Shown here in pieces: positions 31,146-42,103 of a stretch of 64,000 nt of DNA. The DNA lies in the NCBI GenBank assembly GCA_964035575.1, contig OZ037857.1, forward strand, positions 620,001 through 684,000, written 5' to 3'. The position numbers were made by a program, and so were the translations under genes. The notes under the pieces were generated by a model that saw nothing but the letters and a program-made list of their open reading frames with translations, did no database searches and was not told the DNA's origin. Every line of letters starts with the position of its first letter. Within the stretch, counting starts at the first letter, position 1. The stretch comes from Rhynchopus sp. YZ270_cl-10. Lineage: Eukaryota > Euglenozoa > Diplonemea > Diplonemida > Diplonemidae.

Positions 31146-33115
31146 TCACGCCGAGCTAACATCAACAAAAACTGACTTCACCTTTGTGTAGTGGTTCAGA
31201 GCAGCTTGGCCGAGCTCTTTACCATGTCCAGAGGCGTTAAAGCCTCCGAAGGGCATTTCTACGGGACAGACATTGTATGAGTTGATGAACGTTGTGCCTG
31301 CGTTAAGCTTCTGTACAACACGGTGTGCACGAGCAAGGTCCTTCGTACAAACACCTGCAGCAAGACCGTATTGGGTGGAGTTGGCGCGCACAATGACCTC
31401 CTCCTCTGTGTCAAAGGGGAGGATGCATGCAACCGGGCCGAAGATCTCCTTCTTCACAACAAGGCTGTCGTCGGATTCACACAAAATCAACGTCGGTGGG
31501 ACGGTCAATGAATCGACGCATGCAACAGCGTCGGTCAGGAAGGTGCAGTCCTCATCCCCCCTAGCGGTGTCCAGCAACGCCATCACCTTGTTGAAGTGCG
31601 CAGAGTTGATGAGCGGGCCCATTTCAGTGTCCACTGCATGGGGGCTGCCGAGTCTGATCTTGGCGATAGCCTTCTCGAGCTCTGGGAGGAGTGTGGCGAG
31701 AAGATCGCTGTCACGTTGAATGAAAACTCGGGTTCCATTAGAGCAGGCCTGACCTGCATTGGAGAAGTTGGCTGCAATGATGGCCTCAATCGCTGTTGGG
31801 ATGTGCGCATCACTGAAAATAATAATCGGCGACTTTCCACCAAGCTCCAAAGTCACCGGTTTCAACTCCGCTCCACAGGTACTTCCCACAATACGCCCTG
31901 TTGCCTCCGACCCAGTGAAGGAAACCTTTGCAATGTCGCTGTGCTGGCAAAGCTCTCTCCCCACTGCCCCGTCCCCCTCTACGACCTGCATGATGGTGTC
32001 CCCTGCAGCCTCGTTCACGATGTCACGCAGACGCAGTGTCGTTGCTGGTGTCAGCTCGGAGGGTTTCACGACAATGGTGTTCCCGCAGCATAGCGCAGGG
32101 GCAGCTTTCCACGCTGCCAGCATCATGGGGTAGTTCCACGCAGTGATGGCGCCAACGACACCAAGGGGCTCGCAGACGGTCATCCCAAAGGAGTGAGCGT
32201 TGGCAGGGTTGGCGTGAGGCAAAGGAAGCGATGTGCCGGTCAGTGCAGTGTGCGCATGGCCTGCGAAGTACTCAAAAGTGTCGCACACAGCAGGGATGTG
32301 CCCGTCGCGTGTCTCAGTAATGCAGATGTTCGTTTCTCTCGTCTCGAGCTCGGCAAGGTCGCTCACCTCTTCAGCAACGCGGCGTGCGATGGTGTTCTAT
32401 TAGGGGTGGTTTGAGTGGTGTAAATACGTATAATATTATTATATTACAGCGAACTAAATGGGGTGAAGATAGCGCCTCACAGGGTCGAATTTGATATCTC
32501 TAACGAACTGACACAAACCGGTATGGGTGAGGCACAAAGATGCCAAGTTGCGCGAATACGTCCGCCACGTCACGGAACCTTACTACGCAGTGTGGGCATC
32601 GTTTCGTGACACCACTGGGATCCAGATATTGCAAGCTCCGCCCGAGCCACAGGGAATTCTTCCGAATCAATCAGTTTTAGCACATTTGTGAACGTGAAAG
32701 AGGGGAACCTAAAGAGGAGAAGAGGCTGCAGACAAAGGAGGAATAGCGAAGTACAGTCTTACTTCAAACACGAATCTGCCCTACATGGCGTTTAAACCGC
32801 GGAGGTCCAGCGTGCTCTGGAGCTCCGATGGGAGCAGGAGGCGCTTGAACGGTAGATGGAGGAAGCGTTAACACGAAGTATGCAGATATCGCGACCTTGA
32901 GGAATATAAGGAAACAGTGAAAAACGACAAAGCAAAGACGTCGACACATTCAGTGAAACAAATACAGAAAACGAAAACCGGTATTTGTATTTAGGACAAG
33001 ACGGCAGTGAATTGAAACAACGACATACCAAAACCCGTGCACGCTCTGCACCGCTCTTTGCAGCCCAGGCGGGGAAGGCCTTCTTGGCTGCAGACACACA
33101 TTCGTTGAGACTCAT
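31146..33115 (-). CDS. Aldehyde dehydrogenase, ALDH9/betaine-aldehyde type
   Basis: Two exons (33115-33029 and 32396-31146) are joined in phase 0 through a GTATGT...TAATAG intron of 632 bases, giving 445 residues. ALDH family features present are the NAD-binding and catalytic segments: VTLELGGKSP (general-base Glu), FSNAGQACSNGTRVF (nucleophile Cys), KEIFGPV and the C-terminal PFGGFNASGHGKELG. The CSNGTRVF context is typical of ALDH9 and betaine-aldehyde dehydrogenases, which oxidise amino- or trimethylamino-aldehydes with NAD+. The product begins at AAKKAFPAW, so about 40-50 N-terminal residues usual in the family are missing. Either the protein is short or an upstream exon is missed; a CACCTCAG acceptor-like site lies about 30 bases above the ATG. 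The intron carries an unrelated plus-strand coding relic. Confidence 0.88.
32537..32691 (+). pseudogene. Coding-like relic inside the ALDH intron
   Basis: A plus-strand frame reads about 48 residues (with EPYYAVWASFRDTTGIQ) to a stop, opposite in direction to every host gene. The family is not recognised. It is probably a fragment of a mobile element. Confidence 0.25.
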
Positions 33116-33733
33116 ATTTCTTCTTTTGGGTGATGTGTGTCTGAGGTGAGGTGAGTTGAGGTGTTTATGTCAAGCATTCTAAAGGAAACAGCACTTCAGC
33201 TATATCATCTGAGTCTCAGACGACAAATGCGTATCTCCATAACACCGTGATTAGCGGGCGTCAAGATGATCCTGCAGTCTTGCAGTATTGTGGGACGTCG
33301 TTCATCAAACTGCCGAGCATACGTACTATTTCGTCATTCTCCCGAAAAACAATAAATTCGTTTGGAGCAAAAAAATTGAAAGAGTTACCCTGCTTTGTTT
33401 GAAAGGTAGTTTTCTATACAGCAGAGAGGATCCCTGCATTCATTTTTATAAACATGAAAAAAAGGACTGAAAGAAGACAAAAAAAAAGTACAACGAGAGA
33501 GAGCAATGCGCACAGCGGTGACAGAGTGAGAAAAGCTTCCCATCCCCCTTCTCCGCTCCACCTCACTTAGCACACCTTTAATATGGGAAAGATGAGACCT
33601 CACTAGGTAATAATCATAATCTATACGATCACATTCAAAAATTTCTGCTAATACCACAGACACACATCACGAAGAGATTTATCCCACAACGTTGACACAC
33701 AACACAACACACCCTCCCTACCCACCTTTTTTC
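33116..33733. other. Intergenic DNA upstream of ALDH
   Basis: No gene is visible. A hairpin-like CTGCAAGACTGCAG next to GATCATCTT (33263-33284) resembles the dispersed family but lacks its outer helix. The segment from about 33598 is duplicated at 62854. Confidence 0.4.
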
Positions 33734-35182
33734 TCACTTCCCAGGCCAATTCTTGTCCTGAGAGAAGACCAATCGGTTGGGATGGGTGTGCCGAAGGCCT
33801 TGCGCATAAGGAGTTTCATCCCTTGTGAGTGTATGCGGTAGAGGCATGCCCACTCGGGAGGGGCTCAGGCCTTGGTGCACTGCATTGCGAGAGTCATCTG
33901 TATGACGTGAGAGCCCCGGGCCAACTCCTTGAGCCCAATTATTCTTTGGTGGGAGGACGGTGTGCGCAGCCTCAGCACGCATAGCTTGCGCTGGGGTCAA
34001 TGAATGTTTAAACGGCAGTTCGCCACTACCCGACGCAATACTGGGTGCCACTGTCGCTGCAGTGCGTGGATACCCGATCCTCCCTTTGTCACCCACAAAC
34101 AACCCAATTCCTTTCCCCTCAGTCTCCCCTTGAACTCTACTGTGCACCAAAACCGGATTTTGTTCACCACGCTTTTCGCTTTCAACCAGCATGTTACAAC
34201 GTCCACAATATACCATGCCTCGCCAAGGGAGGCGACTGCCGGGTTGGCGGCGTTTGCCGCCTTCTTCTTCTGCTTCTGCTTCTCCTTCTCCTTCTTCGTT
34301 GAGAATGTTTGGGGGGATGTCTGCGTGTTGTCCGATTTCTCCGGAAAAATAGTAATTTGATGGGGCAGGAGAAGGGGCGGTGGCAGCGGCAGTGAGCATC
34401 GCGTCTGCTTCACCAAGGAGACGGTGCATGGCGTTGTGATGGTCGTTGAAGAGATCGTTCGCACGCTGCAGGTACTCCGCTGTAGGCAGAATCCGTATTG
34501 AGTCCTCAATGTCCTGTTGTAAATGCGCATTGGTTTTCCTTAACCTCACATTCTCTAGCTCCAGCTCCTTCAGACGATAGCCCATCTTAGTGTCTATTGC
34601 CTCTCCCATGTAAAGTTCGTGTTGAAACTTTGCAGACTGCTGCTTCATTTTCCCCATATCATCTTCCATATGTGTGCGGTCTATCTGCCTGCGTTTGGTG
34701 CCGTACTTTTCGATGTCGGGGTTGTTTTGCGGTTCGTCTCCTGGGTTAGCTGTGTCGAGGAGGGTTTCTAATTCGTGGATTCGTTTGCGGAGTTCTTCTT
34801 CGCGGAAGGTAGAGGCACGAAGGGCAGGGGAAGGGTCGTCTGCCGCATAGGCGCCGAACTCAGACTCAAGCCTCTGTTCCACCTGGCGGATTTGTGCCCA
34901 AGCAGCCTCGTAGTCGGCAGCGTTCTTTCTTGCTTCTATTAGGTTCTGCTTGATGACGTCCATCTCGGTAGTGTACTCCTTCGCCCGCACCTTCCGTTGT
35001 GGTGTCGGTGGCGGGGGTATGTCATCGTAAGGGAACAGCGGCTTCGGTGCCAAGTCCTTCACAATACGCAAATTAGGATGTTCCACCTCACTAACCGGAG
35101 AAGGTTCCACAGAAAAATCACCCGAAACGGTTGATGGGGAGGATGGTGGTGCGTTGCCAGGGGGTCTTCGTTTGGGCGGCAT
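33734..35182 (-). CDS. Coiled-coil protein, unrecognised
   Basis: 482 residues. The order is a proline-rich N-terminus (1-65), coiled-coil segments (about 68-145 and 175-260, rich in E, K, L and Q heptads), an acidic EGEAEAEEEGG stretch, a YCGRC pair of cysteines, and a C-terminal part with loosely repeated QGVGPGLS, HQGLSPSR and AQGLRHTHP motifs. The build is that of a cytoskeletal or flagellar scaffold protein, but I recognise no family. I chose MPPKRR because the frame upstream is low-complexity and crosses an AAATACAG acceptor-like site. The 2H-phosphoesterase gene lies 127 bases upstream on the same strand. The last third is duplicated at 62992-63359. Confidence 0.75.
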   Translation of the reverse strand: MPPKRRPPGNAPPSSPSTVSGDFSVEPSPVSEVEHPNLRIVKDLAPKPLFPYDDIPPPPTPQRKVRAKEYTTEMDVIKQNLIEARKNAADYEAAWAQIRQVEQRLESEFGAYAADDPSPALRASTFREEELRKRIHELETLLDTANPGDEPQNNPDIEKYGTKRRQIDRTHMEDDMGKMKQQSAKFQHELYMGEAIDTKMGYRLKELELENVRLRKTNAHLQQDIEDSIRILPTAEYLQRANDLFNDHHNAMHRLLGEADAMLTAAATAPSPAPSNYYFSGEIGQHADIPPNILNEEGEGEAEAEEEGGKRRQPGSRLPWRGMVYCGRCNMLVESEKRGEQNPVLVHSRVQGETEGKGIGLFVGDKGRIGYPRTAATVAPSIASGSGELPFKHSLTPAQAMRAEAAHTVLPPKNNWAQGVGPGLSRHTDDSRNAVHQGLSPSRVGMPLPHTLTRDETPYAQGLRHTHPNRLVFSQDKNWPGK

Positions 35183-35309
35183 TTTTTTTCTTTTTTTCCT
35201 GTATTTGTTTTGAGTAAAATATGAGAAAAATGAGTATCTTTCTAAACAGAGCACAGATTTTTTTTTTTTTTTGAAAATTTTTAAAACTTCACCCCCTTCA
35301 CCACCCCAT

Positions 35310-35978
35310 CTACTCCTTGTACAATGTAACAACCCCTTGCAATTCTATGGAAAGCTCGAACGTCACTGCGGCCAGGGTCTTCCTGTAGAAGACTGTGCTT
35401 TGCTCCTTTGTGTTCAGGTTTTGGAGAAGCATTTCAGAGTCACCTGGTACTGCAGGGGCCTTGCAGCACACTGTTATATGCGGTGGTTCTATGACACACC
35501 GCGGTACTGCTCCGTACTCCCCCACCACCTTCACCCCACACACCACCACCCCAAGCACCGGGACTACGACAACACGCTCGACAAACACCGCCACCTTCTC
35601 CCCTTCTAAGTACCCCCCGGGACCTTCCCTTTCCTCCACACGCCTCACCTTTCCCCAATATTTTAGGGTAACGTGATACTCCGATTTTACCTCCAAGACA
35701 CCAAGAGATTTTTGTTCAAAAAGATTTTGAAGCGCGGCATTAAGCGAGGCGACGCTATCGGCTGTGAGCGCGAGGCCTGCGTAGACGATACCATTGAGCG
35801 ATACCTGCCGTCGTGGAGGAGGAGGAGGAGGAGGAGGAGGAGAAGATGATGCAGCTGCCCGCGACCGTTTTCTCCCTCGCCGGCGTGGTGGAGAAGGTGG
35901 CGGTGTGTGTGTCGTTGGTGTGGTTGTCCGCACCTCATCGGACCCACTGCTTACATACCCCTCCAACCCAGCAAGCAT
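35310..35978 (-). CDS. 2H phosphoesterase-like protein
   Basis: 222 residues. An N-terminal tail (1-58) is rich in T, P, R and S and includes RRRGRKR and a nine-proline run. From about residue 64 a compact domain follows with two H-x-T motifs, YHVTLKYWG (His102) and PPHITVCC (His167), placed as the paired active-site motifs of the 2H phosphoesterase superfamily. These enzymes cut or join 2',3'-cyclic phosphates in RNA or nucleotides. The second strand context (PPHITV) is especially typical. The basic tail could direct it to the nucleus or RNA. A piggyBac-like element ends only about 30 bases above the start codon, so the promoter or 5' untranslated region has been moved. Confidence 0.7.
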   Translation of the reverse strand: MLAGLEGYVSSGSDEVRTTTPTTHTPPPSPPRRRGRKRSRAAASSSPPPPPPPPPRRQVSLNGIVYAGLALTADSVASLNAALQNLFEQKSLGVLEVKSEYHVTLKYWGKVRRVEEREGPGGYLEGEKVAVFVERVVVVPVLGVVVCGVKVVGEYGAVPRCVIEPPHITVCCKAPAVPGDSEMLLQNLNTKEQSTVFYRKTLAAVTFELSIELQGVVTLYKE

Positions 35979-36009
35979 TGTATATGCTATTTGAAATACG
36001 TATTGTTAA

Positions 36010-38959
36010 ACACGGGTTGCCTACGATCGTAGTACGATCTCTTACGATCGTAGCTCTTTTTTGATCGCACTACGATCGTACTACGATCAAAGTACGATCG
36101 TAGTACGATCGTACTTACGATCGTATTATGATCGTACGATCCTCCTTCTAAGGTGCTCGCTCTCCATACCTAGACCCTCGAATTTTTTTTTTTTTGCCCC
36201 TATATAGGGCTAATTTCGACGATTTGAGGCCATTAAAAGCAAAATTTGGCACTTTTGAGCATCTAGGGGGGTCTAAAACGCGGTTCCGCGAACCCAAAAT
36301 TTCGTGATTTTTACCAAAGACAAGTCGATTTTTGAAAAAATCTCAAAAAAAAAAAATCCCAATTTTTTTTTCACAAGTGTTTTGAGGCCTGCTCACTACA
36401 CCCTAGGTACCCTTCTGGGACCAAAAAGTCAAAAAAAGCAAGAATTGGGCTGTTTTGAGCATCTAGAGTTAATTCCCCAGTCATTTTCTGTACCACCAGT
36501 GCATTTTGTATGGGCCAGCGCCTTGTCAAAAAATCGAAAAATCTCAAAAAAAAAAAATTTTTTTTTCGGGAAAATTTCGACCCCTGAGTTGGGTTTTTGG
36601 GCACCAAAAAGTGCAAAAAAACGCAAAAATCGGGTGTTTTGACGATCTGGGGGTAAACCATATGCACTACTGCACAATATCGACTTTTCCTTAGCAAATT
36701 CCTTGGAGCAAGGATATCTCTAAATCCGTCCCTTTTGGCCAAATTCCGAAATCCCAATCCAAAAAATTCCCTGTTTTTTTGGTTTTGTTTTTGGGCTGTT
36801 TTTTGACTTTTTTGTGGGGGGGAAAAAAATTTTTCCCGATATGTCGTCAGGGCTCTCGCCGGGGTCATTTGGGGTCCCGAGCTTTCCCCCCGTAAAAGCG
36901 GTCGCTGCGCGCGCTTCGCGCGCGCGACTCCCTGCCAGTGCAGGGAGGCGTGGCGCTTTCTCCCCTCTGATGCGGTGGGGAGGGGTGAACCACAATCCGT
37001 AGTGTGTCAGCCTTATCAGTAACCTCGGTACATTTATGAAAGAAACGGCAGTCATGGCACCCAAAGGTTCCTGGCGAAGCCACGGTACGCAACATTTGAG
37101 ATCTCCTCCGTCTTCCAACCCTCATAATTGAATGCGATTGACACGTCTTCTCCTTCTTCTTGTGCACAACCTCAAATGTCTCTGATGCTGGATGCTTGCC
37201 TGCAACTGACGTGAACATCCGCACCCACAACTACAGCAACCGCCTGCAGAGCCAATTTTTTCCTCAAAAATGCGGGACTTTTTTTTTTTTCCTTTTCCCC
37301 TTTTTCGCTTTATTTGATCGCGTTGATCGATCGCATCCCACAGGCGAAACTCTCTGGGGGTGGGGTGGAGTAGAATATACCTGAAATTGCTGTAGGGAAA
37401 AACAGGGAATTTTTTTCAGGGAATTTTTTTATTTTTCCGAAATCCCAATCCCAATCCAGAATTAGAAAAATCCCTGCCTTGGAGTATTGAAACAAATAAA
37501 AAAAAGGATAATACCCAGTGGGTATTATCCTAAATTATTTTGGGTATTATGGGTACTGGGTACTGGGTACCCAGAGAAGGCACCTTGACAGCAGCGAAGG
37601 CGCAAGACAAGGTATGTAAATATGTTTAACTTTCTGGTGAATATTCAACAAAATAAGGCCGTCGACTCGTATTTCCTCCAAAAAGTCTCCATAACAATAT
37701 TTTACACCCTCAGGCCAACTTATTTTTTAAAGAAATCACCTTCTTTAAATTCCCCACCACTCACAACTTCACTTTTAAACAGGTATCGCGAGTGCAACAT
37801 CGAGAACCAACTGTGCAGAACGAGCGAACATATGGGGTGGAAAGGGGAGTGGGAACACTCTGTCAGTCACTGCTATAGCCATTAACCCAGGGAGCATAGC
37901 TAGTGCAAGAAATTCGACTTCGGGATCCGGAAAGTCTGTCCTCTGCTTGCGGAGGACTGGGCACAATAAAATATTGCGTTCCCCCAGAAAACTAATTTTG
38001 TCACAGTAATTTTTGCCCAGGGCATGCTCTTGAAGCATGGCGGCTTGGTGTGAGAAGGGGCAGTGTATTGTTTTGTTCTAGATTTCAACGGTTGTTAGAA
38101 CGAGTCAAGTGGATGCTTATCTAAACACTGACTTTAGTACAGACCCGAGAGATCACACATGACTTTGAGGAAAGAACAAAGCAATGCATCTGTACCCGCA
38201 CGCCAGGTTGTAGTTACTTCAGGATTTTCTTAAGTTTGCATGAAAGAGAAGGGGGCGAAACCTTTGTATACGTTTACGACGAAGGTAGTAACCTAATGAC
38301 AACCATGTGGTGGCTGTAATTCACATCCCTTAGAATTACCAGAATTCAGCCTTTGTTGAAGTAACGTGCATACTTGTATGTGCGTGTCACGCTTCTCCAC
38401 CCTTAAATGGGTGCACCGCTCGGTGAGCAGTGGTAACCCTTCTCGACTAGTGCAAACTTAAGAATTTTCTGCTGGAACTTACCAAAATCGATTTTCTTTC
38501 ACCCCAAACACCCGCAACACCCCACCTGCTACTTCGGTAGCCTGTGTTGTTGGGAGTTGGTTCTCATGTTGATCCCCAGTGACTGTCTAGCACTGCTTCT
38601 TCTGAGCCCAACGTTGTTTGGCCTGTCGACGTAATAAATACGAAGACAGGGGGGCGGTGCCAACAATTTTCCAATGATGTAACGTTTTATCTGATTGGTT
38701 ATCGTTTGATATACCTTGTGTGTGCTTCATGCACACCATGCAAGGAATATCGAACGGTATTTCAAGCGATATTCGTTATTTCGTTTGGCAAACGTACTAC
38801 GATCGTACTACGATCGTAATGATCGTACTACGATCGTACTACGATCGTTTACGATCGTAGTACGATCGTAGTTGATCGTAGTACGATATTTTACGATCGT
38901 TACGATCGTTTTTTGGTACGATCGTAAACGATCGTACTACGATCGTAGGCAACCCGTGG
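36010..38959. mobile_element. PiggyBac-like element J, composite, 2.95 kb
   Basis: The 30-bp inverted ends start CACGGGTTGCC after one variable base, match at 29 of 30 positions, and are flanked by TTAA on both sides (36006-36009, 38960-38963). TTAA duplication is the mark of piggyBac-like elements. About 120-170 bp of CGTAGTACGAT-type inverted repeats lie inside each end. The interior is a patchwork: 36150-36300 resembles 17726-17880 and 48890-48990; about 37780-38560 resembles 44790-45560; and a solo end of the 26-kb foldback family is at 37035-37100. No transposase is visible. Confidence 0.85.
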
Positions 38960-39097
38960 TTAAAGGAAGGAGGAAAAAAAGGTGGTTTTGCGTCGTGTCA
39001 GTGAAAGCCTTTTTAAGAACGCAAGGAAAATGGGGTTCGAAGAACTATTTTCGTTAGAGGCAACATAAAGTGACCAGTTTTTTTAAGAAAAGCTTAT

Positions 39098-39132
39098 AAT
39101 ATGAACCTAAGACTTTTGTGCTTAGTCACCTT
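39098..39132 (-). other. Dispersed hairpin, intergenic
   Basis: CTAAG/CTTAG inner helix and an outer helix AAGGTGA/TCATATT with one mismatch. It lies about 600 bases downstream of the 114-residue gene. Confidence 0.55.
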
Positions 39133-39394
39133 GAGCACATCTTTTAATGAGGGCTGCTATTGCTAGTTCAAGGAAGGAGTAGAAAAGCGAAGCGGGCATC
39201 ACATATACGAATCGATAGTCCATACGGATGTATATAGCCATGGCCAATGGACTGAATCCATCGGAGGGAGAGAGGCAAAACGCGAAGGCTGGTGGTAGTG
39301 TAGTCAGACACAAGAGCTTGAGGTTCGATATAAGGCTACATTCTGCACCAGTGCTCGCGATCCTATCAGACAGTGCACAATGAATCCTCCTCAT
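39122..39394 (-). CDS. Small open frame ending inside a dispersed hairpin
   Basis: 90 residues starting MRRIHCALSDR. The composition is plausible, with two hydrophobic stretches. The TAA stop is the TAA of the hairpin stem (GGTGACTAAGC). No family is recognised. It could be a small gene or the last exon of one, or chance. Confidence 0.25.
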   Translation of the reverse strand: MRRIHCALSDRIASTGAECSLISNLKLLCLTTLPPAFAFCLSPSDGFSPLAMAIYIRMDYRFVYVMPASLFYSFLELAIAALIKRCAQGD

Positions 39395-39725
39395 TTTCTC
39401 CTTTACAATTTACAGAGATGATTGAATTTTTTGAAAAATATTTGTCCTTTTTTTTTTGTAATAAAACATCGGTTTGCACACCATCTTAAAAGAGAATAAA
39501 ACAGCATACAAGAACAGGGGGAAAAATCAAAACACACATCAAAAGGGAGGGAGTACAATACAAATCGGGGGAACAAGGTGTCATGATGTGTGACAAAAAA
39601 AAATCGATGAATGTACACTTTCTCCACATACATCCCAACGGATTACACAACGCTTCACAAATAAACTCATGCAACCCCCTACCTCTCTCTTCAAGCTCTA
39701 TCACCCCACCACCCCAACCTCCCTT

Positions 39726-40070
39726 TCAGTAGTACGGAAGACCAGCGCGGTTTCTGACAGGACCACGGTGGTAGGCGTTGGTGACAGTCTCTTGGCGTAC
39801 GATGCTTCTGTGGACATCGACGGGGAGGTAGAGTTTTGCGTTGGCTGCATGCCAGTCGTCGTGACATTGGTTGGAGCCGACCTTGAGCCCGCCCATCTGT
39901 GGTGGGTAGAACCCGTTCGCAATAGCGCTCGCGGTAGGGGTGTGCACAACACAGCGCTGCGGGTTGTTCGTGTACGACGCATACTGTGGAGGAAGCATGG
40001 TCGGGTGTGCCAAAGACTCAACAGGCACCATAGGCACTGCAGGGATGTGCTCGGGGACGTACAGAGACAT
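39726..40070 (-). CDS. Small proline-rich protein, unrecognised
   Basis: 114 residues from MSLYVPEHIP. It is rich in P, Y, N and H and ends VRNRAGLPYY. There are no transmembrane segments, and no domain is recognised. The frame stays open upstream for 49 codons, but that part includes a CACATCCAG acceptor-like site and is copied without this coding region at 63361-63507, so I take it as 5' untranslated. The short size, lack of secondary structure and conserved-looking motif ETVTNAYHRGP suggest a structural or microtubule-associated peptide. That is only a guess. Confidence 0.55.
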   Translation of the reverse strand: MSLYVPEHIPAVPMVPVESLAHPTMLPPQYASYTNNPQRCVVHTPTASAIANGFYPPQMGGLKVGSNQCHDDWHAANAKLYLPVDVHRSIVRQETVTNAYHRGPVRNRAGLPYY

Positions 40071-40787
40071 TTTTTTTGTGGGGATGTGTATAATGCTGGA
40101 TGTGATGTTGGAATATCTGTCGCAACGCACAACCTCAGCATGCGATGTTGCTGTTTGGTGCATACAGCTGAACAAGTAACATTGGCGACCCCTCTCCTCC
40201 AACGTCGCAACGTCCACAGCGTACGGGATGGTGTACCCCCCTCGTAGTCGCCAGCAGGCGAGAGGTTGCTGGGACGGGACCTCCTGAGGGTGTAGGCAAA
40301 CTTATAGTCCTCGATGTGGCAGTCCACAAGTGTGCGACCAATATTATTTGGTCGACAAGTTATTTGGTCGCCAATTTTTGTGGTCGCCAAGTTTCTTGTC
40401 CAACTGTACACTTCGTGACGGGTTTCGCCAAAAAACTGGAGGGTCTGAACATCATTACCATATATACCCGAGGATATGACAGACAGGAGACACACTACAA
40501 CAGATCAGGCACGAGACGGAGAGGAAAGGGTTTTGAGAGGGGGGAAGAAGAAACAGAAGATGGGGGGAGAAGGGGGACTTAGTTTTTTTTTTTAAAAAGC
40601 CGTTTGCTACCATTCTCGTTTCCAAACCTTCGTTTTTTTATATTGTCCGTGGCGCCGTTCTTCCCTCCACCCTCTCTCCAAGAGGATGGCCATTTTTTTT
40701 GTCCCATTTTTTTTCTCTCCCCACCCACCCCCCTCTTCGTTGTTCGTGGATTGCATCACCTGCCTTAGGTATTATAAAGAAAAAAGT

Positions 40788-40839
40788 TGATCAGATGACT
40801 CTAAGCACGCCTCTCATTTTTGCATCGTCACCTTGATCA
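40788..40839 (-). other. Dispersed hairpin with long outer helix
   Basis: TGATC/GATCA plus AGGTGAC/GTCATCT pair with one bulged A, making the longest outer stem of the family. The inner stem is altered (GATGC... with GGCGTGC). Confidence 0.5.
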
Positions 40840-41162
40840 CAATCGTTAACTTTATAAAATGATCTTTTTTTGAAAATCATCACTACATGATTCATTCGAT
40901 AAAAGGTTTGGTTGCATCCCTTTGCCCCTGGGTTTAAAGAGAGAGAAAAGAAAAAAAAAATGTTTCATATACTATCTATTCTACTGAATAGAAGGTATAA
41001 TAGGGTGCACTAAATGTACCCAAAAAAGAAAGAAGATGAGTCTGAACCCACCTTCATTCCAATCGTTAACTTTTTAAAAAAAATGTCGGGATAATGCAGT
41101 TTTGCCACAACCCCTTTTTTTGTGGCAATATTCACGTTTCAATTTTAAAAAAAATGGTTTGT

Positions 41163-41201
41163 AAGATGAATCTCAGCCTCTCATGCTTGCTAAGTCACCT
41201 T
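41163..41201 (-). other. Dispersed hairpin
   Basis: AAGGTGA/TCATCTT outer helix, CTTAGC/GCTGAG inner helix, loop with ATGAGAG. Same orientation as the others. Confidence 0.55.
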
Positions 41202-42103
41202 ATTCAAAGGATGGAATCTTCTGGATACGCCAGATCGCTAATAACACATAGGTTCTAGAAAAGGAAGTTGAAAGTGGGGAGAAAACCCCATATGAAAGGA
41301 ACGTAGGGTGATCACCTCTGAAATTTTTTTATTTGCGTTTTTTGCAAAAAAACGGGGTGAACAATCTTATCAAAAAAATAATCTTGAAAGATGAATTAAA
41401 GCGGCGGTTGCAGACATCTGACAGGTTTTCGTGATAAGTTTGTGCCCCTTTTTTGCTGCTCCCTTTTCCATTTGAGTTGAAAAAGAGTTGATGCGAAATT
41501 TGAAAAAAAAAAAAAATAATAAAAGAAAACTTGAAAATGTGCCTCTCGTGCACACGGTGCGGTCTGTCGTGCTTGGAGTGTGTAAATAACGGACTTACCC
41601 CCTGAGTCCGACAGTCGGACCCCCTGAGTCCGACAGACGGACTCAGGGGTCCGTCTGTCGGACTCTGGAGTCCGACTGTCGGACTCTGGGGTCCGACAGT
41701 CGGACCCAAAAAAAAAAATTTTTTTTTTTTTGGGCCGAAAAAAAAAATTTTTTTTTTGGCCAAAAAAATTTTTTTGGCCGAAAATCGCCTTGTATAGCCA
41801 CTACAGTACACATGGTTTTACCAAAATAGCCGTATTTTGGCTGAAAATTTGACTTGAAAATTTTTTTCATTGTTTGGTCAATCTGAGGTTTTCTTTGAAT
41901 TTTTTGGGCCATTTTATGACCTACTACACCCAATTTTTGGGGGATTTTTTTTTTCTTGGTCAAAAAATAGCGCTTGTTGCCTACTACTGGGTATAGGCTT
42001 GTTCAGAGGTGTGTATTTGGTGTACCCAGACATGGTCAAAACACATGAATTTTGCGTTTTTTTGCATTTTTAGGTTCTCGACCAACCAGGGGGCGACCAA
42101 TTT

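Larger units (their letters stand above)
40071..42103. other. Intergenic DNA with hairpins and TCCGAC repeats
   Basis: The first 640 bases are duplicated at 63360-64000. Dispersed hairpins are at 40788-40839 and 41163-41201, with a decayed one at about 41035. Units of TGAGTCCGACAGTCGGAC type are at 41590-41710. No gene is seen. Confidence 0.5.

Noticed and set aside
36865-37118. Minus-strand frame near 37 kb as a gene
   Set aside because: It overlaps a solo transposon end and GC-rich palindromes, and the frame has no recognisable protein.
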